From contig JAAYVD010000141.1 in assembly GCA_012517355.1 (NCBI GenBank), forward strand, positions 1-61,180: a stretch of DNA of 61,180 bases. Direction: 5' to 3'. The position numbers were made by a program, and so were the translations under genes. This document shows positions 34,401 through 41,814 of this stretch, piece after piece (the stretch's first letter is position 1; each line of letters begins with the position of its first letter). Origin of the DNA: Candidatus Rifleibacteriota bacterium (GTDB lineage Bacteria; Muiribacteriota; Ozemobacteria; Ozemobacterales; Ozemobacteraceae). The notes under the pieces were generated by a model, which was given only the letters and a program-made list of their open reading frames with translations, was not told the DNA's origin and searched no databases.

Positions 34401-35438
34401 GCCGCGGCCGGTTCCCTCTTCGAAGCCTGGCTCGACAAGGTCGCGAAGAAACACGCCTTCACCCTCAAGGAGGTCGAGGCCGCCAAGATCGCCAAGGCCG
34501 TCGCCCAGATCGCCGGCTACGCCAGCCTGATCGACCCCACCAACATCAGCAAGGTCGTCGGCATCGTCGCCGTCACCTTCTCGGGCGGCGCCCTGGTGCA
34601 CGGCATGACCAACACCATGATCGAGTTCTGCCGCGCCAAGGGACAGCTCGACGACGGCCTCCACCTGGCCTTCCACCCCGACCAGCCGCTGCCCGCGACC
34701 AAGGCCCTCCAGCCCCGCGTCAAGGTGCCGTCGGGCAAACTCGGCAGCACCCTGCGCCTGCTGGGCACCATGAAGGCCGAATACGCCGGCCTGGTCGCCC
34801 AGGCCAAGGACGCCTTCGCCGCCAGGGACACCAAGGCCCTCACCCAGCTGACCGAGGAACTGGTCGGCTTCGAGGAGGCCTTCGAACCCAGCGACCGCCT
34901 GTGGGCCCTGACCTGCGAGGCCGCTCTGGCCGGCTCCGCCAAGGAGGCCACCCTCGACGGCCTCACCGACCAGGCGATCACCGCCGACCTCGCCCGCGCC
35001 GACCTCGTCGCCGCCCTCCTGCCCGCCGCCGCCGGCCAGCTGCCCGAGGCTGGCTTCCCCGCCCGGGCCGATGCCGCCGTCGCCGCCGTCAACGAGCACC
35101 TCGGCCAGTGCGCCCAGGTCCTGGCCAAGAGCGACGACGAGGAACTCGCCCCGCGCGTCGGCCTCACCCAGGTCAAGGTCGAAGCCAAGCAAGGCGGCTG
35201 GCTGATCTCCGCCGTCGCCACCCTCGTCGGCCCCGACCCGGCCGAGATCTCCTTCACCCTCTACGGGGCCCCCGACTCCGTCATCAAGCGCGCCCCCCAG
35301 CCCCAGAAGCTCAACCCCTGGGACTCGGTGCCCGTCGAATGGTACCTGGAAGGGTCCTCACAGGCCGGCTTCCCGGTCACCGTCACCGTCGAGGCCCCCG
35401 GCCTGCTGCCCGGCTCCGAACTCACCGTGCTACCCTGA
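31479..35438 (+). CDS. large secreted zinc metalloprotease-like protein
   Basis: The ATG at 31479 lies behind GGAGGG. The 1319-residue protein has a signal peptide cut after AFA (about residue 20). An N-terminal catalytic domain contains VVAHEFQHLIHF, with zinc ligands His and catalytic Glu at about 217-221, followed by WINEGGSQY with the likely third-ligand Glu. This resembles M30/hyicolysin-type neutral zinc peptidases. A beta-rich domain (about 380-570) follows. A very long alpha-helical region (about 580-1240) contains a hydrophobic stretch and many Lys/Asp, and a short beta domain ends the protein. The helical part is unrecognised. The protein is probably exported and may be autoprocessed. 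Codon use is strongly C-ending. Confidence 0.8.
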   Translation: MKRLCTWLFFVLVACSAFAQDLPQPDWQRMSIEDATPVEPDRPFWIDATPIFDGMAQDAARRFKPVVRRTPAREGVPIGGEETFWAMNIATKQFEQVTAILKRIGRNCYLYVEKGQDLEDATIDAILHQFDDTIYPTDTSTFGSEPKPGIDGDDRVTLLLLDIKDGWEPGKGYVGGYFFPLNEYSVKDFPQSNEREMIYLDLNPSNPKEKFYMGVVAHEFQHLIHFNQDPKETKWINEGGSQYAFKVCGFGHPNQIMAFARTPDSSVTEWKNTITDYGCVYLFFYYLYTKYPGLTGPLSLLVSGNKLQGIESIDDALAKAGYKTTFAKIWADWSVANTLSDTYPNEGKWGYDETLPAKVWHRSVDPRQAPVAVKDTVQPWATDYLKVEGRPFWSPAFPTVADIICITLNEPGFVIWNVDDGILPPKDLWPPDTREFEPGKTLLTRCAGTYPLFKFGPVLDKGITRLNFSLFNPEYVGTDHGQITITAQDPNLMPMEGSVKIEFAAKKGAIFGPKEAPLVRLLTQACSTKVVDFPLDKDWKGTKTISGVGTDMNFLTLLVGNTAKKPIEYEATFTLNPQPPALRSLLAGLDRGRQLLDTMDPLLKDGKPGLDALYQATTKQVEEITRAAADLLDPARSAEAAANARVLADAGAKPAYEPLFRLVAERRAFADGHGEPWDPSVSETIDQLLKNRPAPDRESAAPATLGDDTDTSHTNIQYLCNKKQELIHSLTHLKIDPQFLEGQILQMYKLLQLSLNLPNIPLPDGLGIVDYDETAAQSWIDQLRTGGEPEPDVKEALKRLTLFEDLAERLYNNNLLMAEDFGFCLYEAVRLVLTGRTTLVSIAHGLADVPIVGTLTQKVVKLIIGKSIGVITRVTNLVAVKLKPPYSTIVPIVVQVGGSIAAHFLKAPATEENSWMMPWAAKTATKYALVSIPKIGYVAKTQPCIETAVSTAVKGDFTGTTEEARKRLLDDGDPAAAGSLFEAWLDKVAKKHAFTLKEVEAAKIAKAVAQIAGYASLIDPTNISKVVGIVAVTFSGGALVHGMTNTMIEFCRAKGQLDDGLHLAFHPDQPLPATKALQPRVKVPSGKLGSTLRLLGTMKAEYAGLVAQAKDAFAARDTKALTQLTEELVGFEEAFEPSDRLWALTCEAALAGSAKEATLDGLTDQAITADLARADLVAALLPAAAGQLPEAGFPARADAAVAAVNEHLGQCAQVLAKSDDEELAPRVGLTQVKVEAKQGGWLISAVATLVGPDPAEISFTLYGAPDSVIKRAPQPQKLNPWDSVPVEWYLEGSSQAGFPVTVTVEAPGLLPGSELTVLP

Positions 35439-35468
35439 CCGCCTGAGCCTGAACCGCGTCCGCTGACC

Positions 35469-35496
35469 GATGGCGGGGCCCCCCGGCCCCGCCATC
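35469..35496. terminator. 12-bp stem between convergent genes
   Basis: GATGGCGGGGCC and GGCCCCGCCATC form a perfect stem around CCCC, between the stop codons at 35438 and 35547. A short ACCTTTCC follows rightward. It probably serves both genes. Confidence 0.65.
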
Positions 35497-35546
35497 ACCT
35501 TTCCGGGAAGACCGCCGGCGCGGCGCCGCCCCCCAAGAGGACCGCC

Positions 35547-37055
35547 TCACTCCGTCGGGAACACCCGCAGGATCTCGGCGATGCTCGTCGCCCCCGCGAC
35601 CGCCTTCCGGAGGGCGTCGGCGGCCAACGCGACCATTCCCTCCCGCACGGCCAGCGCCCGCAGCTCCTTTTCCGCCGTGCCTTTCATGAAGGCATCGATC
35701 AGGGTCGGGTTGCCTTCCAGGACCTCGAACACCCCCGTCCGTCCGCGGAACCCCGAACCGAAGCACGCCCGACATCCCCGGCCCGCCTGGAAATGCGGCT
35801 TGGGCGGCAGGGGAAGGCCCCCCCGCTCGGCCAGGCCGGCCACCGCCGCCCGCATCTCGCCGGTCAACGCGGCCGGTTGGCCGCACTCGGGACAGACCGT
35901 CCGGACCAGCCGCTCGGCCACCACCCCTACCAGCGCCGACCCCAGCAGGAACGGCTCGATCCCCATGTCCCGCACCCGCAAAAGCGCCTCGACCGCGCCC
36001 GGCGCGTGCAGCGTGGTCAGCACGAGGTGGCCGGTCAGGGCCGCCTGGATGCACCCCAGCATCGTCTCCTGGTCCCGGATTTCGCCGACCATGATCACGT
36101 CAGGATCCTGGCGCATGATCGACCGGAGCGCGGCCGGAAAGGTCACCCCCTGGCCGGGATCGATCTGGGTCTGCGTGCTCCAGGGCATCGCCAACTCCAC
36201 CGGGTCCTCGAGCGTCAGCGTCTTCACCTGCGGCCGGGCGATCTCCTGCAACAGGCTGTAGAGCAGGGTCGTCTTACCGCAGCCGGTCGGGCCCGTGACG
36301 ATGACCAGCCCATGGGACCGGCGGGTCCAGCCCCGCAGGGTCTCCTGGTCCTTTGCCGACAGCCCCAGCCGGTCGAGGCCGAGCACGATGCTCTGCCGGT
36401 CCAGGATGCGCAACACGACCGACTCACCGAAAATGGTCGGCAGGACCGAGGCCCGGAAGTCCACCTCCCGGTCCCGGATCCGGGTCAACATCCGCCCATC
36501 CTGGGGCCGTCGCAGGTCCGGATCCATCACCATCCACTTTTTCAGACAGGATGCCACCGCCGTGGCGACCGCCGCCGGCACCCGCCGGATCTCCTGCAGC
36601 ACCCCGTCAATGCGGAACCGGAGCAGCGACTGCACCTCTCCCCTCTCGTGGACCGCCTCCAGGTGGATGTCGCTGGCCCGTCCCTCGACCGCCAGGGTCA
36701 AAACCGCCCCGATCAGGGCCGAGACCCGGCGTTCGGTTTCGTCCTGGCACTCCTCGTCCATGGGAGGGGCTTCCAGGCGGAGCTTTTTCAACTCCCCGAC
36801 GAAGAAGGCCGCCTCCGCGTCGAGGACCTCGCGGGGAACGGAGGGCAGGACGGTCGCCCCCGGCCCCCGGTCCAGGTAGGCCTGCAGGTCGGCGCGCAGA
36901 AACCGCCACTGGTTGCCCACCTTCCGGCCCTTGATCCGGCCCTGGTCGAGGAACCGGTACAGGGTCGGCTTGCTGGTGCCCAGGAACGCCGCCGCCTCCT
37001 CGAGGGTCAGAAGCCGCTCCGGGTTGCCCAGGGAATCTTCAGAACGCCTAGCCAT
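35547..37055 (-). CDS. GspE/PilB-family ATPase with N-terminal excisionase-type HTH
   Basis: I chose the ATG at 37055, 6 nt after GGAGG, giving 502 residues. Residues 15-65 (LLTLEEAAAFLGTSKPTLY, then GRIKGRKVGNQWRF) form a MerR/excisionase-type helix-turn-helix. The rest is a full secretion ATPase: an N2-like domain with SDIHLEA (about 133), Walker A GPTGCGKTT (about 258-266), Asp box LEDPVEL, Walker B DPDVIMVGEIRD, His box GHLVLTTLHAPGA, and a CPECG...CRACFG zinc site typical of GspE/PilB. All catalytic residues are intact. A DNA-binding head on a pilus-assembly ATPase suggests either autoregulation or a DNA-handling motor. It is a single gene behind an unusual AT-rich region. Confidence 0.85.
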   Translation of the reverse strand: MARRSEDSLGNPERLLTLEEAAAFLGTSKPTLYRFLDQGRIKGRKVGNQWRFLRADLQAYLDRGPGATVLPSVPREVLDAEAAFFVGELKKLRLEAPPMDEECQDETERRVSALIGAVLTLAVEGRASDIHLEAVHERGEVQSLLRFRIDGVLQEIRRVPAAVATAVASCLKKWMVMDPDLRRPQDGRMLTRIRDREVDFRASVLPTIFGESVVLRILDRQSIVLGLDRLGLSAKDQETLRGWTRRSHGLVIVTGPTGCGKTTLLYSLLQEIARPQVKTLTLEDPVELAMPWSTQTQIDPGQGVTFPAALRSIMRQDPDVIMVGEIRDQETMLGCIQAALTGHLVLTTLHAPGAVEALLRVRDMGIEPFLLGSALVGVVAERLVRTVCPECGQPAALTGEMRAAVAGLAERGGLPLPPKPHFQAGRGCRACFGSGFRGRTGVFEVLEGNPTLIDAFMKGTAEKELRALAVREGMVALAADALRKAVAGATSIAEILRVFPTE

Positions 37056-37068
37056 CGCCAACCTCCAT

Positions 37069-37150
37069 TTGAAGAATTGTTGTCAATAATATAATGATCA
37101 AATTTGCATACGTTGTCAATGGCATAAATATGCCAGATGATAATCTTTGA
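37069..37150 (-). promoter_or_regulatory. AT-rich control region of the HTH-ATPase gene
   Basis: This is the most AT-rich DNA in the window. Minus-strand ATTGACAAC occurs twice as a direct repeat; TTGACA is at 37119-37114 and 37086-37081. The first has a TATATT 20 bp downstream (37093-37088). A perfect palindrome GGCATAAATATGCC lies at 37121-37134, just upstream. The repeats and palindrome could be binding sites for the gene's own HTH domain. Confidence 0.5.
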
Positions 37151-37260
37151 AGATATGTCGGTCGGGTGATGCCCGACGACATCGCACCGACCCGTTGGGC
37201 GCGACCCCGACCCACGCCACCCAAAAAACTTCGCCGAAAACGGGAGCGTTGTCGAGCATC

Positions 37261-37422
37261 CCGACCGACACGATGTCGGAAGTGCCCCTTTGCCGCCACG
37301 GATGGCGACGCGAAACGCCCGTTTCGCGCTTCGCAAGGGGGCCGACCGACACGATGCCGGAAAAACCCCTTTGCCGCCACGGATGGCAGCGAGAAACGCG
37401 AGTTTCGCGCACCGCCAAGAGG
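37261..37422 (+). repeat. two tandem 81-bp R1 three-hairpin repeats
   Basis: The units begin at 37261 and 37342. Each contains three successive inverted repeats: CCGACA/TGTCGG, GCCGCCA/TGGCG-C, and GCGAAACGCCCGTTTCGC (stem GCGAAAC/GTTTCGC). The second unit varies in the first stem (ATGCCGG) and in the third. This is the reference locus for the dispersed R1 family. Confidence 0.9.
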
Positions 37423-37678
37423 CTCCCCTCCGCCGCCGACGAGGAAAACCCCCTGCAACCCTAATTGCCGGTGATCCGATCGTCGTTGACCAGACTCCCC
37501 TGGCCCCGGTAGCCCAGGGCGGACCCACGGCACCAGGGCACCCAAGTGCCCCCTCCCGTGACCGGCCCGTGCGCGAATGGGAAACCGACCAATCCCTTGT
37601 GGGCCGGAAACCGGGGGAATCGTGCCGCCGTCCTGGATGGCCGGCGCGGCCCCAGCCGGCATCACGCCCGTCTGTCTC

Positions 37679-39139
37679 CTACCCCGGGATGGGCTCCACC
37701 TTCTCGGGTGCGGCGGCGCGGGGAAGGCTGAGGAGCACCTGGGTCCCCGTGTTGGGGCCGTCATTATGGGAGGTGATGACGATCGAGCCGCCGTACCGCT
37801 CGACGAACATCCGGACCAGCGGCAGGCCGAACCCGGTCCCGCGCTCCCCGCGGGTACCGGGACGGGTGGTTTCCCGGTTCGTTTCGAACAGGTGCGGCAG
37901 CAGGGCGTCGGGGATGCCGATCCCCTGGTCACGGATGGCCACGACGACCTGCGCTTCCCCGGTCTGCAGGTCGACGGCGATCCGGGAGCCCGGGTGGCTG
38001 AACTTGACGGCATTGGCCAGGACGTTCTGCAGGACGCTGAACTGCAGCGAAACCGGTTCGGCCTCCACCCACAGCGCGGGGGAAGGGGCGGCCCCCGCCC
38101 AGGACTTCACCACCTCGACCTGCTTGACCTGCAGGGAACCGGCGAGAGATTCGATCGTCCGGTCAAGGGTTTCGATCAGGTTGACGGCCGACAACCGGAG
38201 CGAGACCTTCCCGTTGGCGGTCGCCCGCAACAGCCGCACGTTCTTGATGATGGCCTGGATGTCGTTCGCGCAGGCTTCCATCTTTTGCAGGTATTCCCCA
38301 TACTCCCCCCGGAGTTTCCTCTGCAGGAGCGCGATGACGGCCAGCAGCCCGGTCAGGGGGTTCGCCACGTCGTGCGTCAGCAGGGAGACCAGGGCGCTGT
38401 TGCTTTCGCTCGATTCGAGCAGGCGTTGCTTCTGCTCCTCGGATCGCCGCAGCGACTCCTCGAGCTGCCGGGCGGTCTTGCGCCGTTCGACCATCTCCTG
38501 CTGGAGGGCTTGCGTCTGCCGGTGCAGTTCTTCCGCCATTTCCTCCGCCTGGTGCGTGTACTCGATGTTGAACAGGGCTTGCGCCACCAGGGGGGCCAGG
38601 CGCATCGCCCGCCGCACGTGCGTGGCCGAGAAGAACCCCCGCCGGGAGTGCAGGCAGACCAGCACCGCCGGGGTCGGTTGCTGCCGGAGCAGCACGTGCA
38701 GGGCCGAGGCGCACGCCCGCCGGACCGACTCCGGCTGGGTGCGCCATTCCGGGACGGCCGCGACGTCGAAGCAGGCGGTGGCCTTTCCCGCCAGCACCCG
38801 CCGCAGCATGTTCCCCACCGGCCAGGTCGCGGCCATCAGAGTCTCCGCGGTGCAGATGGTGGGATGCAGAAGCCCGTCGGACCCCGGCGTCAGGATGAAC
38901 GCCTCCTCGAACGGGATGATGCTGCGCAGCACCTCGATGAGCTTTTCCACGACCCGGCCCCGGGTGCCGGGGTCGGACAGCACGTTCAATCCCGCCAGGA
39001 TCGCATCGGCTTCAGCCCGGGCCTCACGCTCCTTGATGTTGGCCCGCTCGAGGTCGAGCAACGCCTCGCGCAGAACCTCGACCTCCTCGAGGGTTGCGGG
39101 ATCGATCTGGGGGTCGTTCCGCCGCGGGTCCGGGTTCAT
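37679..39139 (-). CDS. GAF-domain histidine kinase
   Basis: The ATG at 39139 overlaps the stop of the FIST gene (ATGA), giving 486 residues. A coiled N-terminus and a GAF-like domain (about 40-200, with AEADAILAGLNVLSD leading in) are followed by a coiled coil (about 215-265). The phosphoacceptor segment is LLTHDVANPLTGLLA. The ATPase domain has an N box QNVLANAVKFS, G1 DQGIGIP and G2 GTGFGLPL. There are no membrane helices, so it is cytoplasmic. No response regulator gene is adjacent. The coupling to the FIST protein implies that the two form one sensory unit. Confidence 0.9.
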   Translation of the reverse strand: MNPDPRRNDPQIDPATLEEVEVLREALLDLERANIKEREARAEADAILAGLNVLSDPGTRGRVVEKLIEVLRSIIPFEEAFILTPGSDGLLHPTICTAETLMAATWPVGNMLRRVLAGKATACFDVAAVPEWRTQPESVRRACASALHVLLRQQPTPAVLVCLHSRRGFFSATHVRRAMRLAPLVAQALFNIEYTHQAEEMAEELHRQTQALQQEMVERRKTARQLEESLRRSEEQKQRLLESSESNSALVSLLTHDVANPLTGLLAVIALLQRKLRGEYGEYLQKMEACANDIQAIIKNVRLLRATANGKVSLRLSAVNLIETLDRTIESLAGSLQVKQVEVVKSWAGAAPSPALWVEAEPVSLQFSVLQNVLANAVKFSHPGSRIAVDLQTGEAQVVVAIRDQGIGIPDALLPHLFETNRETTRPGTRGERGTGFGLPLVRMFVERYGGSIVITSHNDGPNTGTQVLLSLPRAAAPEKVEPIPG

Positions 39140-40332
39140 TCGGCGAACACCAGCAGGGAGATCATCAGGTTGCCATGCCGGTTCTCCCCTCCGACGAAGC
39201 AACCCTGCTCGCCGAAGGTGAAGGCGCCCAGGAAGGGGACGTCCGGGCCGAGCCCCTGGCGCAGGCTTTCCACCACGTCCGCCATCCGGTTCCGGACGGT
39301 GAGCATGCACCCGGCACAGTAGATGACCATCGCCCCCCGGACCGCGACCGGCCTGCCGGGAAGCGACTGCACGGCCGACCGGGCCACCCGGCCCGCCCTC
39401 TTGACCAGGCTTTCCTCGCTGCCCTGCATCAGCCAGACCTCCTGCCCGGATTCCACCCGGGAAAACAGGGCCAACGCCCCATCGGCGGTCATGCTCTCGG
39501 GATGCGACAGCTGGAAGTAGGGAATACCACCGATGCGGCCAGCAACCCGCCCCAACGGCTGCAGGGTGGTTCGCAGCAGGAGGCTGCCGCCCGTGGCCTG
39601 CAGGTCGGCCAGCGCCCCGCCCGTCCAGGCATTGTAGACCTCGGCCGCCGGTCGGCCGTCCAGCGCCCGGATGGTGCGCCCCTCGCCGCTCGTGATGACG
39701 GCCCTCTTCGCCGTCGGGTCATACCCGCTGTGGAAGGAGAAGCCGATGCGGCCCGGAGCGAACAACACCGCCACCACCACCGCGTCGTCGAAGACCTGGC
39801 CGTTGGCAAACTGCCGCCATCGGCCGGCCACCGCATCGTCGGCGGCACTTCCCCCGCCGACGGGGACGTCGGGCCCGAACAGGTCCTCGAGCCCGGCCAG
39901 GACCTCTTCCTCGTGGCCGGGGGCGCTGGTGAGCCAGACCATGGTCGGCGTTTCCCCCTCCCGGCCCGCCTGTCGGAGAGCTTCCTGGGCGGCCCGGCTC
40001 CCGGCACCGCGCGGATCACCGGCCAGCGGAGCGACCCCGACCCCATACGCCCCGTCGGGGTCGTTCAGGGCCAGCATGCCGAGACTCTTCCCAGAGCCCG
40101 GCAGGGCGCCCAGGTGGGTCATGATGCCCTGGCAGGAAGTCCCTCCATGGAGCGGCACCCCTGGAAAGGCCCGGGCCATCTCCTCCATCAGCTCCGCTCC
40201 GTCGTACCCTTCGGAAGCATGAAAAAACACCAGGTGCGGAGCCGGCTTCCCGTGACCGGCCCAGGCAGCCCGAACCTCTCCGACGGCCGCCCGGCCCTCG
40301 GGGTGGCAGGAATGCGCAACGACGGTATGCAT
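39136..40332 (-). CDS. FIST-domain sensory protein
   Basis: The 398-residue product has FIST N (about 25-215) and FIST C (about 220-390) domains. Recognisable pieces are LHGGTSCQGIMT, PVGGGSAADD, GYDPTAKRAVITSGEGR and the C-terminal FLGAFTFGEQGCF. FIST proteins bind small ligands, probably amino acids, and signal to kinases, cyclases or chemoreceptors. The first gene of a two-gene operon, it overlaps the GAF histidine kinase by 4 bp. The start chosen is MHTVVAHSC; AGGAG lies 14 nt upstream, which is long. Confidence 0.85.
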   Translation of the reverse strand: MHTVVAHSCHPEGRAAVGEVRAAWAGHGKPAPHLVFFHASEGYDGAELMEEMARAFPGVPLHGGTSCQGIMTHLGALPGSGKSLGMLALNDPDGAYGVGVAPLAGDPRGAGSRAAQEALRQAGREGETPTMVWLTSAPGHEEEVLAGLEDLFGPDVPVGGGSAADDAVAGRWRQFANGQVFDDAVVVAVLFAPGRIGFSFHSGYDPTAKRAVITSGEGRTIRALDGRPAAEVYNAWTGGALADLQATGGSLLLRTTLQPLGRVAGRIGGIPYFQLSHPESMTADGALALFSRVESGQEVWLMQGSEESLVKRAGRVARSAVQSLPGRPVAVRGAMVIYCAGCMLTVRNRMADVVESLRQGLGPDVPFLGAFTFGEQGCFVGGENRHGNLMISLLVFAE

Positions 40333-40368
40333 GCCGGAATCATCCTCTCCTGACGATCTCTCCCCTCG

Positions 40369-40397
40369 AACATAGGTCGGAAACCATCGGGTGTCAA
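40369..40397 (-). promoter_or_regulatory. sigma70-type promoter of the FIST/kinase operon
   Basis: On the minus strand a perfect TTGACA (40397-40392) and TATGTT (40374-40369) are 17 bp apart. The transcript would start about 30 nt before the ATG at 40332. It lies back to back with the transporter promoter at 40452. Confidence 0.7.
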
Positions 40398-40451
40398 CCA
40401 CTTCGATCACCCACAGGATTGGCGAGGGACGCCGGGGGAGCCGACGCGGGG

Positions 40452-40480
40452 TTGAATTTTCGGCGGGCTCCCCTTACATT
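40452..40480 (+). promoter_or_regulatory. sigma70-type promoter of the BMP transporter operon
   Basis: TTGAAT (40452-40457) and TACATT (40475-40480) are separated by 17 bp. The leader of about 28 nt contains GGGAGG ahead of the ATG at 40515. Confidence 0.55.
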
Positions 40481-40514
40481 GCAGGGGACACAGAATTCCT
40501 TTCGGGAGGTCTCC

Positions 40515-41705
40515 ATGCGAACCGTATTCCGGATCGTTTCCTGCCTCGCCCTGATCGCCCTGGTCGCCCTGGTCGCCGCCGCCATCCCCGCGCAGGCCCA
40601 GGACGACCCGGCCGCAACCCCGCAGAAGAACCTGAAGGCCGGCTTCATCTACGTCGGCCCGATCGGCGACTACGGCTGGACCAACGCGCACGAGCAGTCT
40701 CGCCAGATCCTGGTCAGGAAGTTCCCCTGGCTCGACACGACTTTCGTGGAGTCGGTTCCCGAAGCCGATGCTGCCCGGGTCATCGACCGTCTGGTCGCCG
40801 AGGAGAACTGCGACGTGGTCTTCACCACGAGCTTCGGCTACATGAACGACACGGTGGCCGCCGCCCAGCGGTATCCCGACAAGCTGTTCATGCACTGTTC
40901 CGGCTACAAGCAGGCGAAGAACCTCGGCACCTATTTCGCCGAGTTGTACCAGACCTACTACCTGAACGGCCTCATGGCGGGCGCCCTCTCCAAGACCGGG
41001 AAGATCGGCTACGTCGGCGCGCATCCCATCCCCGAAGTCGTCCGGCACATCAACGCGTTCGCCCTGGGCATCAAGGAGACCAACCCCCAGGCCAGGGTCA
41101 TGGTCAAATGGCTGTATTCCTGGTACGACCCCGCCAAGTGCCGCGAGGCTGCCGAAGCCCTGGTCGCCGAAGGGTGCGACGCCCTCGCCTTCACCGAGGA
41201 TTCCCCCGCCGTCATCCAGGTCGGCGAGGAGCATACCGCCAAGGGGAAACCCGTCTACACCTTCTCCCACTACAGCCCGATGGGCCGCTTCGGCCCCAAT
41301 TCCGCCGTGTCGGGCCAGCTCGTCAACTGGACGGGGATGTACGAGACGATCCTGACCTCCATCCGCGACGGGAAATTCGAGGGCCGCGACCACTGGTGGC
41401 TGATGAAGGAAGGGGCTGCCCTGATCGGGGCCGAGGAAGGCCAGCCGATCAACCCGAAGTTCATCGACGTCCTCAAGAAACTCGAGCACACCGACCCGGT
41501 CCTCGGCAAGATCACCATCTTCGATCTCGTCACCAAACGGCAGGAGCAGATGACCGACGCCACCGTCTCCTTCGACCCCTACACCGGCCCCATCAAGGAC
41601 AACACGGGCCAGGAACGCATCAAGGCCGGCGAGCGCGGCACCCACGACCAGCTCTGGACCATCGACTGGTACGTCGACAACGTCGAAGGCAGCGTCCCCA
41701 AGTGA
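40515..41705 (+). CDS. BMP-family ABC transporter substrate-binding protein
   Basis: The 396-residue protein has a signal peptide cut after AQA (about residue 29). The mature part is a periplasmic-binding-protein-like type 1 domain of the BMP/PnrA family: AGFIYVGPIGDYGWTNAHEQ, then VVFTTSFGYMNDTVAAA, KTGKIGYVGAHPIPEVVRHI and FSHYSPMGRFGPNS. BMP proteins of known function bind purine or other nucleosides. There is no lipobox, unlike many relatives. It heads an operon with one ATPase and two permeases, the complete set for a nucleoside importer. Confidence 0.9.
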   Translation: MRTVFRIVSCLALIALVALVAAAIPAQAQDDPAATPQKNLKAGFIYVGPIGDYGWTNAHEQSRQILVRKFPWLDTTFVESVPEADAARVIDRLVAEENCDVVFTTSFGYMNDTVAAAQRYPDKLFMHCSGYKQAKNLGTYFAELYQTYYLNGLMAGALSKTGKIGYVGAHPIPEVVRHINAFALGIKETNPQARVMVKWLYSWYDPAKCREAAEALVAEGCDALAFTEDSPAVIQVGEEHTAKGKPVYTFSHYSPMGRFGPNSAVSGQLVNWTGMYETILTSIRDGKFEGRDHWWLMKEGAALIGAEEGQPINPKFIDVLKKLEHTDPVLGKITIFDLVTKRQEQMTDATVSFDPYTGPIKDNTGQERIKAGERGTHDQLWTIDWYVDNVEGSVPK

Positions 41706-41814
41706 TCCCCCATCCCCCGGCCAGGCCGCCTGACGGCCGGGCGACCCGGTTCCGCCCCGGTCCCAGGCGGATTGTCCTGTTCCGACCAGGTGTACCAGGT
41801 CCAAGGAGCCGCCC

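Larger units (their letters stand above)
37056..37678. other. intergenic region: control region, R1 tandem copies and hairpins
   Basis: No gene is seen in this 623-bp region. From the left it holds the AT-rich control region, a short degenerate R1-like stretch (about 37155-37200), two R1 units (37261-37422) and GC-rich hairpin-prone DNA downstream of the histidine kinase gene. Confidence 0.5.

Noticed and set aside
31461-35192. A 1243-codon open frame on the minus strand opposite the large zincin gene
   Set aside because: It mirrors the codon structure of the real gene: Gly/Val/Asp/Glu-rich with no domain. Long antisense frames are expected in DNA this GC-rich. The plus strand has a signal peptide, a ribosome-binding site and a zinc motif.
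37261-37422. Possible CRISPR repeat pair
   Set aside because: The 81-bp units abut with no spacer, there are no cas genes, and copies occur singly elsewhere.
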